A stretch of DNA of 64,000 nucleotides, from positions 310,001 through 374,000 of the forward strand of contig NZ_PYSY02000002.1 of the NCBI RefSeq assembly GCF_003049685.1, read 5' to 3'. Below, piece after piece: positions 8,409-17,691 of this stretch. Numbering within the stretch: position 1 is the stretch's first letter; each line of letters starts with the position of its first letter. A program made the translations under genes and the position numbers. Under the pieces are notes generated by a model. The model saw only the letters and a program-made list of their open reading frames with translations, was not told the DNA's origin and ran no database searches. The DNA comes from Brucella pituitosa (GTDB taxonomy: Bacteria; Pseudomonadota; Alphaproteobacteria; Rhizobiales; Rhizobiaceae).

Positions 8409-9460
8409 CGTCAAAGGCAGCCATAGCAGGCATTTCACTGAAAACCACGATGAGTTCCCGGGTGCTTTTGGGAGTACTTGCGCTCGTCCTGCTCTTTGTT
8501 GCTTTGTGGCTGGGTGCTGCCATTGGTGAAACTGCCATACCTCTGGACGTGGTGGCGAAGACCATCGCCAACCGCGTCTGGAATGCCGGCTATCCTATCG
8601 CGCCGATTGATGAAGGCATCGTTTGGAGCTATCGGCTGAGCCGGGCTGTTGTCGCAGCTTGCTGCGGTGCGGCGCTGGCCTTGTCGGGCGTGGTTCTCCA
8701 ATCGCTTCTCCGCAACTCGTTGGCTGATCCCTATATTCTGGGTATTTCTGCCGGGGCTTCTACCGGGGCGGTGAGCGTTGCTATTCTCGGAATTGGTGCT
8801 GGTGTGCTCTCGCTGTCAGTGGGAGCGTTTATCGGTGCGATTGTAGCTTTTGTTCTCGTTTCCCTGCTCGCATTGCGGGCAGGGCGCGGCAACAGTGCGA
8901 TCATTCTGGCCGGCATTGCTGGTTCGCAGCTTTTTAACGCGTTGACATCTCTCATTGTCACGAAGGCAGCAAATGCCGAACAGGCGCGCGGGATTATGTT
9001 CTGGTTGTTGGGCAATCTTTCAGGTGTCCGCTGGCCGGACGTTGCGCTCGCCTTGCCCGCCTGTGTGGTGGGGCTTCTTATCTGTCTTTGGCATGCCCGT
9101 GCGTTAGATGCTTTCACATTTGGTTCGGAATCTGCTGCATCGCTTGGTATTCCGGTGCGGCGCGTTTATGCCGTTTTGATTGGTGTGAGCGCCATGATGA
9201 CGGCCGTGATGGTGTCGATTGTCGGTTCCATCGGTTTCATTGGTCTGGTTATTCCTCATGCTGCGCGCATGCTGGTCGGTGTACGTCACGGCAGGTTGTT
9301 GCCTGCGGCGGCGCTCATCGGTGCGATCTTTATGATCCTGGCCGATATTGTGTCTCGCATTATTATTCCCGGTCAGGTTTTGCCTATCGGAGTCATTACG
9401 GCGTTGGTCGGTGCCCCAGCATTTGCGCTACTGCTTGGACAGAGAAGGGCACAATCATGA
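8405..9460 (+). CDS. btuC: Cobalamin-type ABC importer, FecCD-family permease
   Basis: 351 residues if the GTG at 8405 is the start; it overlaps the btuF stop by four bases. An ATG at 8450 (MSSRVLLGV) would shorten it by 15 residues. About ten membrane helices are predicted. Family motifs are RLSRAVVAACCGAALALSG, 'NSLADPYILGISAGAS' and, late in the protein, GSIGFIGLVIPHAARMLVG, the coupling segment that contacts the ATPase. It forms the membrane channel for the ligand carried by BtuF. Confidence 0.88.
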   Translation: MTSKAAIAGISLKTTMSSRVLLGVLALVLLFVALWLGAAIGETAIPLDVVAKTIANRVWNAGYPIAPIDEGIVWSYRLSRAVVAACCGAALALSGVVLQSLLRNSLADPYILGISAGASTGAVSVAILGIGAGVLSLSVGAFIGAIVAFVLVSLLALRAGRGNSAIILAGIAGSQLFNALTSLIVTKAANAEQARGIMFWLLGNLSGVRWPDVALALPACVVGLLICLWHARALDAFTFGSESAASLGIPVRRVYAVLIGVSAMMTAVMVSIVGSIGFIGLVIPHAARMLVGVRHGRLLPAAALIGAIFMILADIVSRIIIPGQVLPIGVITALVGAPAFALLLGQRRAQS

Positions 9461-10251
9461 TGCTTTCTACAAACAACGTCAGTTGGTCGACAGGCGGCGT
9501 TGATATCCTGCGTAGCGTTTCGCTTGATGTGAAAGAGGGAGAATTCCTCGGTATCATCGGGCCAAATGGCTCAGGCAAAACAAGTTTTCTGTCTCTGCTT
9601 TCAGGTGTACGACGCAGCCGTTCGGGAGAAGTAAAACTCTGCGGCAAGCCAATTCAGAAATTCAACCGGCGCGAGATTGCGTGCAAACTGGCACTTGTTG
9701 AGCAACAGGCAGGCACAACAGAGCGCATCACCGCAAGGCAGGCGGTGGAGTTGGGGCGCACGCCATATCTTGGCGCTCTGTCTCCCTGGTCAGAGCAGGA
9801 CGATGCCATTGTCGATCGGGCGCTGGCCAATGTTGATATGGCACATCTGGCGGATTGTTATTGGCACACGCTCTCAGGCGGGGAGCGCCAACGTGTACAT
9901 ATTGCTCGTGCCTTGGCGCAAGACCCGCAGATATTGCTTCTGGATGAGCCGACAAATCATCTCGATATCGGTCATCAAATCGGATTGCTCGATCTTGTCA
10001 GGCGTCAGAAATTGACCGTCGTCGCCGCACTGCATGACCTGAACCATGCGGCTATGTTCTGCGATCGTATCGCAATCATGAACAAAGGACAGATTGTAGA
10101 ATTAGGGACACCGCGCGAGGTTTTACGAGCCGAATGTATTCGCAGTGTTTTTGGTGTTGAGGTGGATGTCGAATATCACGGTGTGCATGGATGTCATATT
10201 CGTTACCGTGTACCAGGTTATGCGGCTCTGGAGCTGAAGCAATCAGCATAA
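9457..10251 (+). CDS. btuD: Cobalamin-type ABC importer, ATPase
   Basis: 264 residues from ATG 9457, overlapping the permease stop by four bases. A much longer upstream frame exists but runs antiparallel in phase through btuC and is not used. All ATPase motifs are present: Walker A GPNGSGKTS (near residue 35), a Q-loop (VEQQAG), signature LSGGERQRV, Walker B ILLLDEPTNHLD and an H-loop ALHDLNH. It powers the BtuCD-type importer. The operon is btuF-btuC-btuD under the cobalamin riboswitch. Confidence 0.88.
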   Translation: MMLSTNNVSWSTGGVDILRSVSLDVKEGEFLGIIGPNGSGKTSFLSLLSGVRRSRSGEVKLCGKPIQKFNRREIACKLALVEQQAGTTERITARQAVELGRTPYLGALSPWSEQDDAIVDRALANVDMAHLADCYWHTLSGGERQRVHIARALAQDPQILLLDEPTNHLDIGHQIGLLDLVRRQKLTVVAALHDLNHAAMFCDRIAIMNKGQIVELGTPREVLRAECIRSVFGVEVDVEYHGVHGCHIRYRVPGYAALELKQSA

Positions 10252-10732
10252 CGACCGGGAAATAATTTAATCTCTTTTGGCAATATTCATTGAATTCTGT
10301 CGAAATAAATATGAATCAATAAAGTAAATTCTAATATATGGAATGGTTGTTTTCTACTAAGTTTGTGAAAAGCTTCAATTTTTTCTTAAGTTTATCACGG
10401 CGATGTGAGTTATTTTGTTGACAAACTGTTTCCATTTCATTGACGGTTTGTTTATATGGACGCATATCGCATTTGGAAAGGCGCTCTCTCGATTGTTAAA
10501 GGCCGAGGCTGCATCACCGAATTGATCGATGCAGTCATATTGCGGATGTGTCGTTATTTCGGGTTCCGGATGTGTGAACCTAAATCGGTTTTCATGGGCT
10601 ATTTCATGGAGCGATGATGGTTCAGATTTGAACAAGGTATAGATATTGGCATGCCTGTCCTGTTGGGCAGAACCAAAAACGGGCATGTGGCTAATTTAAT
10701 TTTTCAAATGAATTAGTGTAAGTATTATTCAG
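10252..10732. other. Intergenic stretch with one weak small ORF
   Basis: About 480 AT-rich bases with no recognisable gene. One 53-codon plus-strand frame (10456-10617, starting MDAYRIWKGALSIVKG) has no ribosome-binding site and no known family. A 103-codon frame on the minus strand (10375-10686) overlaps it and also looks like chance. A possible promoter element TTGACA lies near 10418. Confidence 0.35.
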
Positions 10733-10762
10733 CGGCGACCATCCTTTTCGGATGGTCGCCGT
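10733..10762 (-). terminator. Terminator of the lactonase/ABC operon
   Basis: A perfect stem of GGCGACCATCC and GGATGGTCGCC around a TTTT loop lies eight bases after the stop of the lactonase gene. The U-tract on the minus strand is poor, so its strength is uncertain. Confidence 0.6.
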
Positions 10763-10769
10763 ACTTTAT

Positions 10770-11690
10770 TCAAGGGTGCTGTGCACCCGTGACGGTCAAA
10801 TAGACCGCATAGAGTGATCTCGTTGCCGCAATGAAAAGACGGTTGCGGCGAGGGCCACCAAAGGTCACATTTGCCACCGTTTGCGGTGTCTTAATCTTGC
10901 CGAGAAGTTCACCCTGCGGTGAGAAACAATGCACGCCATCGCCAGCACTGGTCCACAAATTACCTTCGGTATCAAAACGGAAGCCGTCCGGCAGGCCATT
11001 ATCGATGGTGCAGAAAATCTTACCGCCGCTTACGCGCTTGCCGTCGTCTGCGACATCAAAGACCCGGATATGACGTGGCGCTTGTTCGTCGTGGCTATAA
11101 GCGCTGTCGGCAACAAAGAGCTTGGTTTCATCCGGCGAGAAGGCGAGGCCGTTTGGCTGCACAAAGTCCGTGACAACCGCTGTAAGTTCACCACTTCTCG
11201 GATCAAGTCGATAGACATTGCGGGTTGGTTGTTCAGGGTCGGCCTTGTAGCCTTCATAATCCGCCATGATGCCGTAGGTTGGATCGGTGAACCAGATGGT
11301 GTCATCGGAGCGCACAATGACATCATTCGGCGCGTTGAGTTTTTTGCCCTGATAGCTGTCTGCAAGCACTGTGATACTGCCGTCGAGTTCCGTGCGAGTG
11401 ACCCGACGTCCGCCATGTTCACAGGAAACAAGCCGTCCTTCGCGGTCACGCGTATTGCCATTGGCAAAATTTGAAGGCTGCCGGAAGACAGAAACGCCGC
11501 CTTCCGGCACCCAGCGCAAAATACGCTGGTTTGGAATGTCACTCCAAAGCAGGCAGTTCAGATCGCCAAACCAGACCGGGCCTTCGGCCCAGCGACAGTT
11601 ACTGTAGAGTTCATCAAGACCGGCGCTCGATACGATCATCTGCCTGAAGCGTTCGTCGTGAATTTCGTAAATTGAATGATTTTGAGACAA
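10770..11690 (-). CDS. SMP-30/gluconolactonase family protein
   Basis: 306 residues forming the six-bladed propeller of the SMP-30/RE1 family. Metal ligands expected in the family can be placed: Glu36 in WAEGPVW, Asn in KKLNAPNDVIV, the second Asn in VQPNGLAFSPDE, and Asp in LFVADSAYS. Such enzymes open aldono-lactones using a divalent metal. It has no signal peptide, so it acts in the cytoplasm. It is the last gene of the sugar ABC operon, which suggests that the imported sugar is oxidised to a lactone and then opened to an aldonate. The actual lactone is not known. Confidence 0.82.
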   Translation of the reverse strand: MSQNHSIYEIHDERFRQMIVSSAGLDELYSNCRWAEGPVWFGDLNCLLWSDIPNQRILRWVPEGGVSVFRQPSNFANGNTRDREGRLVSCEHGGRRVTRTELDGSITVLADSYQGKKLNAPNDVIVRSDDTIWFTDPTYGIMADYEGYKADPEQPTRNVYRLDPRSGELTAVVTDFVQPNGLAFSPDETKLFVADSAYSHDEQAPRHIRVFDVADDGKRVSGGKIFCTIDNGLPDGFRFDTEGNLWTSAGDGVHCFSPQGELLGKIKTPQTVANVTFGGPRRNRLFIAATRSLYAVYLTVTGAQHP

Positions 11691-11714
11691 CGTAATTACT
11701 CCGGGGAATGTTGT

Positions 11715-12662
11715 TTAACGCTCGGATCTGCGACTGCTGGCCAGGAAGATCACCGCAATGATGGTGAGCCCTGTCAGGACCAGTCGAACACCCGCACCGA
11801 AGCCATAGGTGTTGAGCATTGAGACTATGAGGAACATGAAGAGTGCGGCACCCCAAATACCGGGGATGTTGGAATCGCCGCCTGCAACGGCTGTGCCGCC
11901 GATGATGACGACTGCAATCGACATCAGGAGATATTCAGTGCCCATATTGAGTGCTGCGCCACCAGAGAAACAGGCAAGCAGAAAGCCGCACAGCGAAGCC
12001 AGAACTGCGCAGAGCAGATAGGTGACGAAGCGTGTGCCATCAACCGGAACACCTGCCATGCGCGCGGCAAACGGGTTTTGCCCAATGGCTGAAATCCAGC
12101 GACCATAAATGCTTTTCTTAAGAAGCACCCAACCTAAGACCGACAAGAGCAACGCCACGATGGCAACATTGGGAATACCAAAGACAGACGAGGTGGTGAA
12201 TTGTGCCAGAGCTTCGGGAGGTTTTACGCGCAGGCCGCGATTGCTCCAGATGGCGGTCGACTGGATCAGGAAGCTCATCGATAGGGTCGCGATGATTGGA
12301 GGGATGCGCAGCAGCTTGATCAGCGCGTAATTGCAGATGCCAACTCCAAGCCCGATCAGGAGGGCAACAACCAAGCCTGCCAGCACCATGCTGTCCTGCG
12401 AATCCATCAGCTTCAATGCTAGTGTCGCAGCAAGTGTCATTGTTGCAGGCACGGACAGATCAATATTGCCAGGTCCGAGCGTGATCACGAACATCTGGCC
12501 GAGGCCGACAATTACCGAGAAGGATGCGAAGGTGAAAGCTGCGTGAGAAAGTCCTGCAGCGCCTGCGCCGCCCGTAAACAATACGGTGATGATCCAGACG
12601 GCAATGGTTGCGATGAACGACCAGATCCATGGACGGTTTGTGAGAACGGAGACGGCGCTCAT
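11715..12662 (-). CDS. Ribose-type sugar ABC transporter permease (second)
   Basis: 315 residues, eight to ten membrane helices, RbsC/BPD_transp_2 family. The motif GLGVGICNYALIKLLRIPPIIATLSM is split across the middle and matches the conserved coupling region of the class. A late glycine-rich stretch, GGTAVAGGDSNIPGIWGA, is also typical. Its ATG overlaps the stop of the preceding permease by four bases. Two different permeases served by one ATPase suggest a heterodimeric channel. Confidence 0.87.
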   Translation of the reverse strand: MSAVSVLTNRPWIWSFIATIAVWIITVLFTGGAGAAGLSHAAFTFASFSVIVGLGQMFVITLGPGNIDLSVPATMTLAATLALKLMDSQDSMVLAGLVVALLIGLGVGICNYALIKLLRIPPIIATLSMSFLIQSTAIWSNRGLRVKPPEALAQFTTSSVFGIPNVAIVALLLSVLGWVLLKKSIYGRWISAIGQNPFAARMAGVPVDGTRFVTYLLCAVLASLCGFLLACFSGGAALNMGTEYLLMSIAVVIIGGTAVAGGDSNIPGIWGAALFMFLIVSMLNTYGFGAGVRLVLTGLTIIAVIFLASSRRSER

Positions 12663-13600
12663 TGCTTTTTCTCCCGGCGGTCGAGGCGATTAAGGAAGAG
12701 GCGAAGCGCCAGCACGACGATGAGAATTCCGCCCTGCGCGCCAATCTGCCAGTCGGGTGAAATACGCATGAAAGAAAGGAATGAACCTGCAAGCGTCAAC
12801 GTCAACGCGCCGATGACGGCACCGATGGGCGAAATGCGCCCCCCCACAAATTCACCGCCGCCCAGAATGACACCGGCAATGGAGAGCAACGTATAGCGCA
12901 GCGCGATATTGGCATCTGCCGAGGTGGTCAGTCCTACAAGCGCGATACCAGCAAGCACAGCGAAGAAAGCTGCAAGCGCGTAGGTTCCGGCGCGAATTGT
13001 GGTGACAGACCAGCCAGCACGCTCGATCGAGCGGGTATTGCCGCCTGCGCCGCGCATCAGTACGCCGAAGGTGGTGCGCATGACGATGAAATGCGTGACA
13101 ATTGCAATCAGAATGCTTGCGACAATGGCCATCGGTACGAATGGCGGCTTGGTTGTCATGATCCAGCGCGCCCAATCAGGAGCCTGACCGCCGGGTGAGG
13201 GCAGGAGCAAAACGGCAAGGCCACCCCAGACAAAACTCATACCAAGCGTGACGACGATGGACGGCAGATTACGCAGGTGGATGATTGCACCCAGTGCTGC
13301 ATAGGTTGCGATAGCTGCTGCAAGGATCAGAACACCGATCAGGGGCGCTGTGTTGAGATATGTCGCAGCCACACAGACCACGAAGCTCACGAAGGTTCCC
13401 ATCGAGAGATCAAGATCATTGACCGCCATGATGAGCATCTGCGCGATTGTTGCGAGTGCTATCGGCACTGCCAGATTGAACAACAGGTTGAGGCCGGTAT
13501 AGCTCATGGCACGCGGCTGCATGTAGAAAACAGCAGCCAATAACAGCGCAAGCGAGAAAACCGGCGTAAGCAGGCGGAGAGATGAAGCGGAGAGACGCAT
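12659..13600 (-). CDS. Ribose-type sugar ABC transporter permease (first)
   Basis: 313 residues of the same RbsC-like family as the next gene. Family motifs include NDLDLSMGTFVSFV near residue 65, 'LRNLPSIVVTLGMSFVWGG' near 110, and GGGEFVGGRISPIGAVIGA near 250. The start codon shares a base with the stop of the ATPase gene (TAATG), so the genes are translationally coupled. It forms half of the membrane channel. Confidence 0.87.
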   Translation of the reverse strand: MRLSASSLRLLTPVFSLALLLAAVFYMQPRAMSYTGLNLLFNLAVPIALATIAQMLIMAVNDLDLSMGTFVSFVVCVAATYLNTAPLIGVLILAAAIATYAALGAIIHLRNLPSIVVTLGMSFVWGGLAVLLLPSPGGQAPDWARWIMTTKPPFVPMAIVASILIAIVTHFIVMRTTFGVLMRGAGGNTRSIERAGWSVTTIRAGTYALAAFFAVLAGIALVGLTTSADANIALRYTLLSIAGVILGGGEFVGGRISPIGAVIGALTLTLAGSFLSFMRISPDWQIGAQGGILIVVLALRLFLNRLDRREKKQ

Positions 13601-15060
13601 TATTCGTGTCCTCCCTCAAAGGATGCAGCAAGCACGTTTTTTTCCGTGATTTCGTCGCCGACGAGTTCTGTCACGATTGCACCGTCGCGGAAAACATAGA
13701 CACGATCGCACAGTTCGATCTCGTCCATTTCGGTGGAATACCAGACAAAGGTTCGACCATTTTCAGCTTCATGGCGCAGGATTTCATAGACTTCCTGCTT
13801 GGTGCCGACATCAACCCCGCGCATGGGGTCGTCCATCAGAATGGCATCGGCAGTGGTGGCAAGCGCACGGGCAAAAAGCACTTTCTGCTGATTGCCGCCG
13901 GAAAGCGACAGGATGCGATTGCCCATATCCGGTGTGCGGATCTGAATCTTGTCTTTCCACTGCGCGCCGAGTTGATCTTCGCGCGTCTGATCGACAAGCT
14001 TTAGCGATGAGAGTTTGTCGAGCGAGCTGATGGTAAGGTTGTGCAGGATGCTCCAGAGCGGAAATGTGCCGTTGAGGCTGCGATCACCCGCCACAAAAGC
14101 AATTTCGCAATTGCGTGCGGGCAACCAGTTTGGGCGACGGACAGAATAAAGATCGAGCAGCATCTTTGTCTGGCCATGTCCGGCAAGACCAGCAAACCCG
14201 ATAACCTCGCCTTTGAAAGCCTGAAACGGCTTGATGTCATTGGCACGCTTTTTTGCAGAGAGAACGGCTTTGCCAGTCGTGTCGGTTTTTGCTGTGCGGC
14301 GAGCCGCCTTTTCACGTTCGACGCTGCCCATAGCTTCGACGAGGCTGCGATTGGTGAAATCGCCTGCTGTGCGATTGGCAACAACCTTGCCATCCTTCAT
14401 CACGACGATGCGGTCGGAAGTCGAGAGGATTTCACCAAGCATATGCGAAATGAGGATGACGGAGCCACCCGTGCCGACAAATTGGCGAACATAGGCCATC
14501 AGCTGTGCGGCAATGCCCGCATCGAGCGAAGAGGTTGGTTCATCGAGAATGACCAGCTTTGGCGGCGTGCCGGGTGCGGTGAAGTTGATGGCGATTTCGA
14601 CCATCTGCCGTTCGGCAATGGACAGCTCGTCGACGGTTGCTGCGCAATCGATCTTGTGACCGGGGAAAATCTCACTGAGCTTTTTTGCAATGAGATCAAC
14701 AGCCTTGCCGCGCCAGTTCGCGCCCGTAAGGTCGCGCTGCATGATGCGGACATTTTCGGCAATCGTCAGATTGGGGAAGAGCGACAATTCCTGAAACACA
14801 CAGCGTACGCCATGTTTGCGTGCTGTCGCCACGCCATGGCCTGCTTCACCATGATAGGAGAGGCTGCCTTCGTGCGGGGTAAGGCCGCCATTGATGACAT
14901 TGACGATGGTGGATTTGCCCGCGCCATTATGGCCGACAAGTCCGACGCATTCGCCTTCATGGATTACAAGCTCAGCGCCATCAAGTGCCTTTACCGCACC
15001 GAACTGCACGCGAATATTGCGTGCAGCGACAACCTCGCCTTTGTCGATTGAATGAGACAT
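13600..15060 (-). CDS. Ribose-type sugar ABC transporter ATPase (two domains)
   Basis: 486 residues from ATG 15060 (MSHSIDKGEVVAARNIRVQF); an in-frame ATG at 15099 is possible, and neither has a strong ribosome site. It has two fused ABC domains as in RbsA. The first carries Walker A GHNGAGKST, a modified signature LSIAERQMVEIA and Walker B LVILDEPTSSLD. The second has the degenerate Walker A usual in this group (GLAGHGQTKML), signature LSGGNQQKVLFARAL and Walker B AILMDDPMRGVD. Hydrolysis is therefore expected at asymmetric sites. It energises the two permeases downstream. Confidence 0.9.
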   Translation of the reverse strand: MSHSIDKGEVVAARNIRVQFGAVKALDGAELVIHEGECVGLVGHNGAGKSTIVNVINGGLTPHEGSLSYHGEAGHGVATARKHGVRCVFQELSLFPNLTIAENVRIMQRDLTGANWRGKAVDLIAKKLSEIFPGHKIDCAATVDELSIAERQMVEIAINFTAPGTPPKLVILDEPTSSLDAGIAAQLMAYVRQFVGTGGSVILISHMLGEILSTSDRIVVMKDGKVVANRTAGDFTNRSLVEAMGSVEREKAARRTAKTDTTGKAVLSAKKRANDIKPFQAFKGEVIGFAGLAGHGQTKMLLDLYSVRRPNWLPARNCEIAFVAGDRSLNGTFPLWSILHNLTISSLDKLSSLKLVDQTREDQLGAQWKDKIQIRTPDMGNRILSLSGGNQQKVLFARALATTADAILMDDPMRGVDVGTKQEVYEILRHEAENGRTFVWYSTEMDEIELCDRVYVFRDGAIVTELVGDEITEKNVLAASFEGGHE

Positions 15061-15128
15061 GCACCCGAACTGTATTGGAGATAAGGGAGGGGCAGGCATG
15101 AGACACGCCTACCCCGGGAGGAAAAGGA

Positions 15129-16145
15129 TTACTTCGCTTCTGCGATGACCTTCTGTGCGTCTTCGAGCGAATATTCGACATTCGCAACGCCACCCTTCTG
15201 GGTATTGCCGAGGTCCTTATCGAGAGATTCCTGGCTGACGCTCAGGAACGGAACGACGAGGTCTTTCTTGACTTCCTTGCCGTCGAGGATCTGCTGTGCG
15301 ACCCAGAAAGCGAGCGTTGAAACGCCAGGCGCAATCGAAACCGACATGGTTTCATAGCCGTTGGCGTCTTTCTGCTGTTTCCACCACTGCAGCTCGTCTT
15401 CACGGTTGCCCATGATGATGATCGGCGTTTCGCGCTTTGCAGCGGCAAAGGCCTGTGCTGCGCCGTAACCGTCGCCGCCCTGTGTTACCACGGCGTCGAT
15501 CTTAGGCAGGCTCGGCAGAACACCTGCGACTGCGCGCTGTGCAACGTCTGCAGCCCAATCGCCATGCACGGAGCCAACGATCTTGAAGTTCGGATGCTTC
15601 TTCACGCCGTCTTGAATGCCAGCATGGATCTGGTCATCGACCGAAACACCTGCAAGGCCGCGAATTTCAAGCAGATTGCCGCCGTCAGGCAGGCGCTTTG
15701 CGAGATAATCAACCTGACCTTCGCCCATAGCCTTGAAGTCAACCGCAATGCGCCATGCGCAAGGCTCGGTCACGATGCCGTCGAATGAAACGACGGTGAT
15801 GCCAGCATCGCAAGCTTCCTTGACTGCACCATTGAGTGCCGTAGGCGATGCCGCATTGATGACGATGGCATCATACCCCTGCAAGATCATATTCTGGATC
15901 TGTGCAGCCTGTTCTGTCGCCTGATTTTCTGCGGTGGTGAAAGCATCGGCTGCAGAAACCGTGCCCGCTGTGACGGCTTCCTTGGTCACCTTGTCCCAGC
16001 TCTGTAACATGGCCTGGCGCCACGAATTGCCAGCATAATTGTTCGAGAAAGCGATCTTCTTCGACGACGTGTCGGCAAATGCGCTACCAGTCGTCATCAG
16101 GGTCGCGAGTGCGGCGGATGCCAAAAGAATTTTGCCAAGCTTCAT
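15129..16145 (-). CDS. Ribose-type sugar ABC transporter, periplasmic binding protein
   Basis: 338 residues from ATG 16145, which has GGGAGGA six bases upstream; the longer frame to 16397 would swallow the operator region. The signal peptide is MKLGKILLASAALATLMTTG with cleavage after SAFA. The mature part is a type I sugar-binding fold (Peripla_BP_4): KKIAFSNNYAGNSWRQAM, 'QIQNMILQGYDAIVINAASP', and VVSFDGIV. It is the first gene of the five-gene operon ending in the lactonase, and is divergent from the two-component genes. The sugar is unknown. Confidence 0.9.
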   Translation of the reverse strand: MKLGKILLASAALATLMTTGSAFADTSSKKIAFSNNYAGNSWRQAMLQSWDKVTKEAVTAGTVSAADAFTTAENQATEQAAQIQNMILQGYDAIVINAASPTALNGAVKEACDAGITVVSFDGIVTEPCAWRIAVDFKAMGEGQVDYLAKRLPDGGNLLEIRGLAGVSVDDQIHAGIQDGVKKHPNFKIVGSVHGDWAADVAQRAVAGVLPSLPKIDAVVTQGGDGYGAAQAFAAAKRETPIIIMGNREDELQWWKQQKDANGYETMSVSIAPGVSTLAFWVAQQILDGKEVKKDLVVPFLSVSQESLDKDLGNTQKGGVANVEYSLEDAQKVIAEAK

Positions 16146-16356
16146 TTCATTCCTCCCAGTTACAAATTTGCGGCACCGCAGCGTTCTCAACGCTTCGGTC
16201 CGTTTGAATCCTTTTTGTGCGAAGCCTCCCGCACGACCGCTCCTCAACGGTCCCAGTTTGCGCATCACATTACCTATTGTCTTGCGGGCAATTTTCTGGT
16301 GAAGCGAGAATGAAATAAATACGTTGCTCTGTGAAGGCTGATCGAAGCAACCATGA

Positions 16357-16392
16357 TGCGGTTTACCGCAGCATAATTGCGGGAACCCGCAA
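16357..16392. promoter_or_regulatory. Paired palindromes, probable response-regulator operator
   Basis: TGCGGTTTACCGCA (16357-16370) and TTGCGGGAACCCGCAA (16377-16392) are two perfect inverted repeats with centres 21 bases apart, i.e. two helical turns on the same DNA face. They share the half-site TGCGG. They lie between the divergent sugar-binding protein gene and the two-component genes. I infer that the LuxR-type regulator encoded next door binds here to control the importer. The remaining bases of the 16146-16457 gap hold no gene. Confidence 0.6.
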
Positions 16393-16457
16393 GACATGCC
16401 GGTGGAGAAGCGGCGTATTATAAGAGTAAAGCAATCTGTCTTTGGGAGGAGAGTCGC

Positions 16458-17690
16458 TTGCTGGAACTATCGCCTGCGCGCCTGCTGGACCGCTATCTGA
16501 ATATCTCCAGATTGCTGGCAGGACAGCTCGATTTCGATTCCATCATTCAGGCCGTTGCTGCCGAGATTAATCACATCCTGCCCTATGACCATCTCGATGT
16601 CTGTATCAAGATGATCGATGGCAAATTTCACATCGCCTATGAAAGCGGGATAGAGACGGCCTGGAGTCGCAACCCGCCAGCACTTTTATCAGGAAGTCCC
16701 ATTCGCACCCTCCTGTCTGGAGAAGTTGAATATCTGCTGACGGATGATGCACGCACTGACGCTCGGTTTCATTTTGAGGGATCATTCTCAACACCGATTA
16801 TCGAACATGATCTCAAGGCCCGCCTCCATGTGCCGCTAAAGGCGCAAGGTGACATTATCGGGGCGCTGAGCTGCTCCAGTTTGCAATCGGGCTGCTATTC
16901 GGCGCGGGATGTTGAAAACGCGCAGTCGATTGCCGATCTTCTGGCCCCATATTTCTTTGCAATCCGTGCTGCGGAACAGGCCAAGCGCTCGGCGATTGTC
17001 GAAACAGAAGCGCGGGCGCGCGAAGAGGGCTTGCGCTTTGGTGCCCTCAAACTCACTGAGGCTCTGGAGATTGAGCGGCATCGTATCGGCATGGATTTGC
17101 ATGATCAGACGCTGGCCGATCTGACCCGGCTGGCGCGTCATGTCGAACGGCTGACGCGTGCACCTGACCTTTCCGGTGAACAACTGGAACCACTGTTTCG
17201 TGGCTTACAGCACTGCATGCAGGATTTGCGTCAAATCATTGAAGAAGCGAAACCTTCGGTGCTTCAACTTTTCGGTTTTGCGCAGGCAACTGAGAACCAT
17301 CTTGATCGCTCGATCCGCGAAAGCGGTGCTTCCATCGAATGGTTTCTGGATGATTATAGTGAAGGCATGACGGAGAAGCTGGAGGAGACGGTTGCAACCT
17401 CGCTTTTCCGCATTGTCCAGGAAGCAATCAACAATGCCATCCGTCACGCTCTTGCCGGGGAAATCCGCGTTCGTCTTCGTGACAAGGGTGGGCGGCTTCT
17501 TGTTGAAGTCATGGATGACGGCATTGGCATGGACCGGCAGGCACAGCGTATTGGTCATGGCATTGACAATATGCGCACGCGGGCGCGGCTGATTTCGGCA
17601 AGCTTTGCCATCAGGAAAAATACGGAGGGTAGCGGCACATGCGTGACGATCCATCTGCCGCCGGAAATGTGTGAGCCAAATGGAGGGTAA
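16458..17690 (+). CDS. Cytoplasmic GAF-domain sensor histidine kinase (NarL/UhpB class)
   Basis: 410 residues from TTG 16458, chosen because AGGAG (16447-16451) sits six bases upstream; the longer frame would start inside the operator palindrome. A GAF domain spans about residues 30-180. The dimerisation/phosphoacceptor helix carries ERHRIGMDLHDQTLADL with the expected His, as in HisKA_3. The ATPase domain shows the N-box FRIVQEAINNAIRHA and DDGIGMD followed by GHGIDNMRTRA. There is no membrane segment, so it probably senses a cytoplasmic sugar or metabolite. Its partner regulator follows after one base. Confidence 0.85.
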   Translation: MLELSPARLLDRYLNISRLLAGQLDFDSIIQAVAAEINHILPYDHLDVCIKMIDGKFHIAYESGIETAWSRNPPALLSGSPIRTLLSGEVEYLLTDDARTDARFHFEGSFSTPIIEHDLKARLHVPLKAQGDIIGALSCSSLQSGCYSARDVENAQSIADLLAPYFFAIRAAEQAKRSAIVETEARAREEGLRFGALKLTEALEIERHRIGMDLHDQTLADLTRLARHVERLTRAPDLSGEQLEPLFRGLQHCMQDLRQIIEEAKPSVLQLFGFAQATENHLDRSIRESGASIEWFLDDYSEGMTEKLEETVATSLFRIVQEAINNAIRHALAGEIRVRLRDKGGRLLVEVMDDGIGMDRQAQRIGHGIDNMRTRARLISASFAIRKNTEGSGTCVTIHLPPEMCEPNGG

Positions 17691-17691
17691 G

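Noticed and set aside
10375-10686. 103-codon minus-strand frame in the gap after btuD
   Set aside because: No ribosome site, no family, and it runs into the lactonase terminator region; treated as chance.
14041-15051. 336-codon plus-strand frame opposite the sugar ABC ATPase
   Set aside because: Antisense to a two-domain ATPase with clear Walker motifs; composition rich in Asp, His and Cys, typical of shadow frames.
16377-16457. N-terminal extension of the sensor kinase starting at TTG 16377
   Set aside because: The codon lies inside the second operator palindrome and has no ribosome site, while TTG 16458 has an ideal one.
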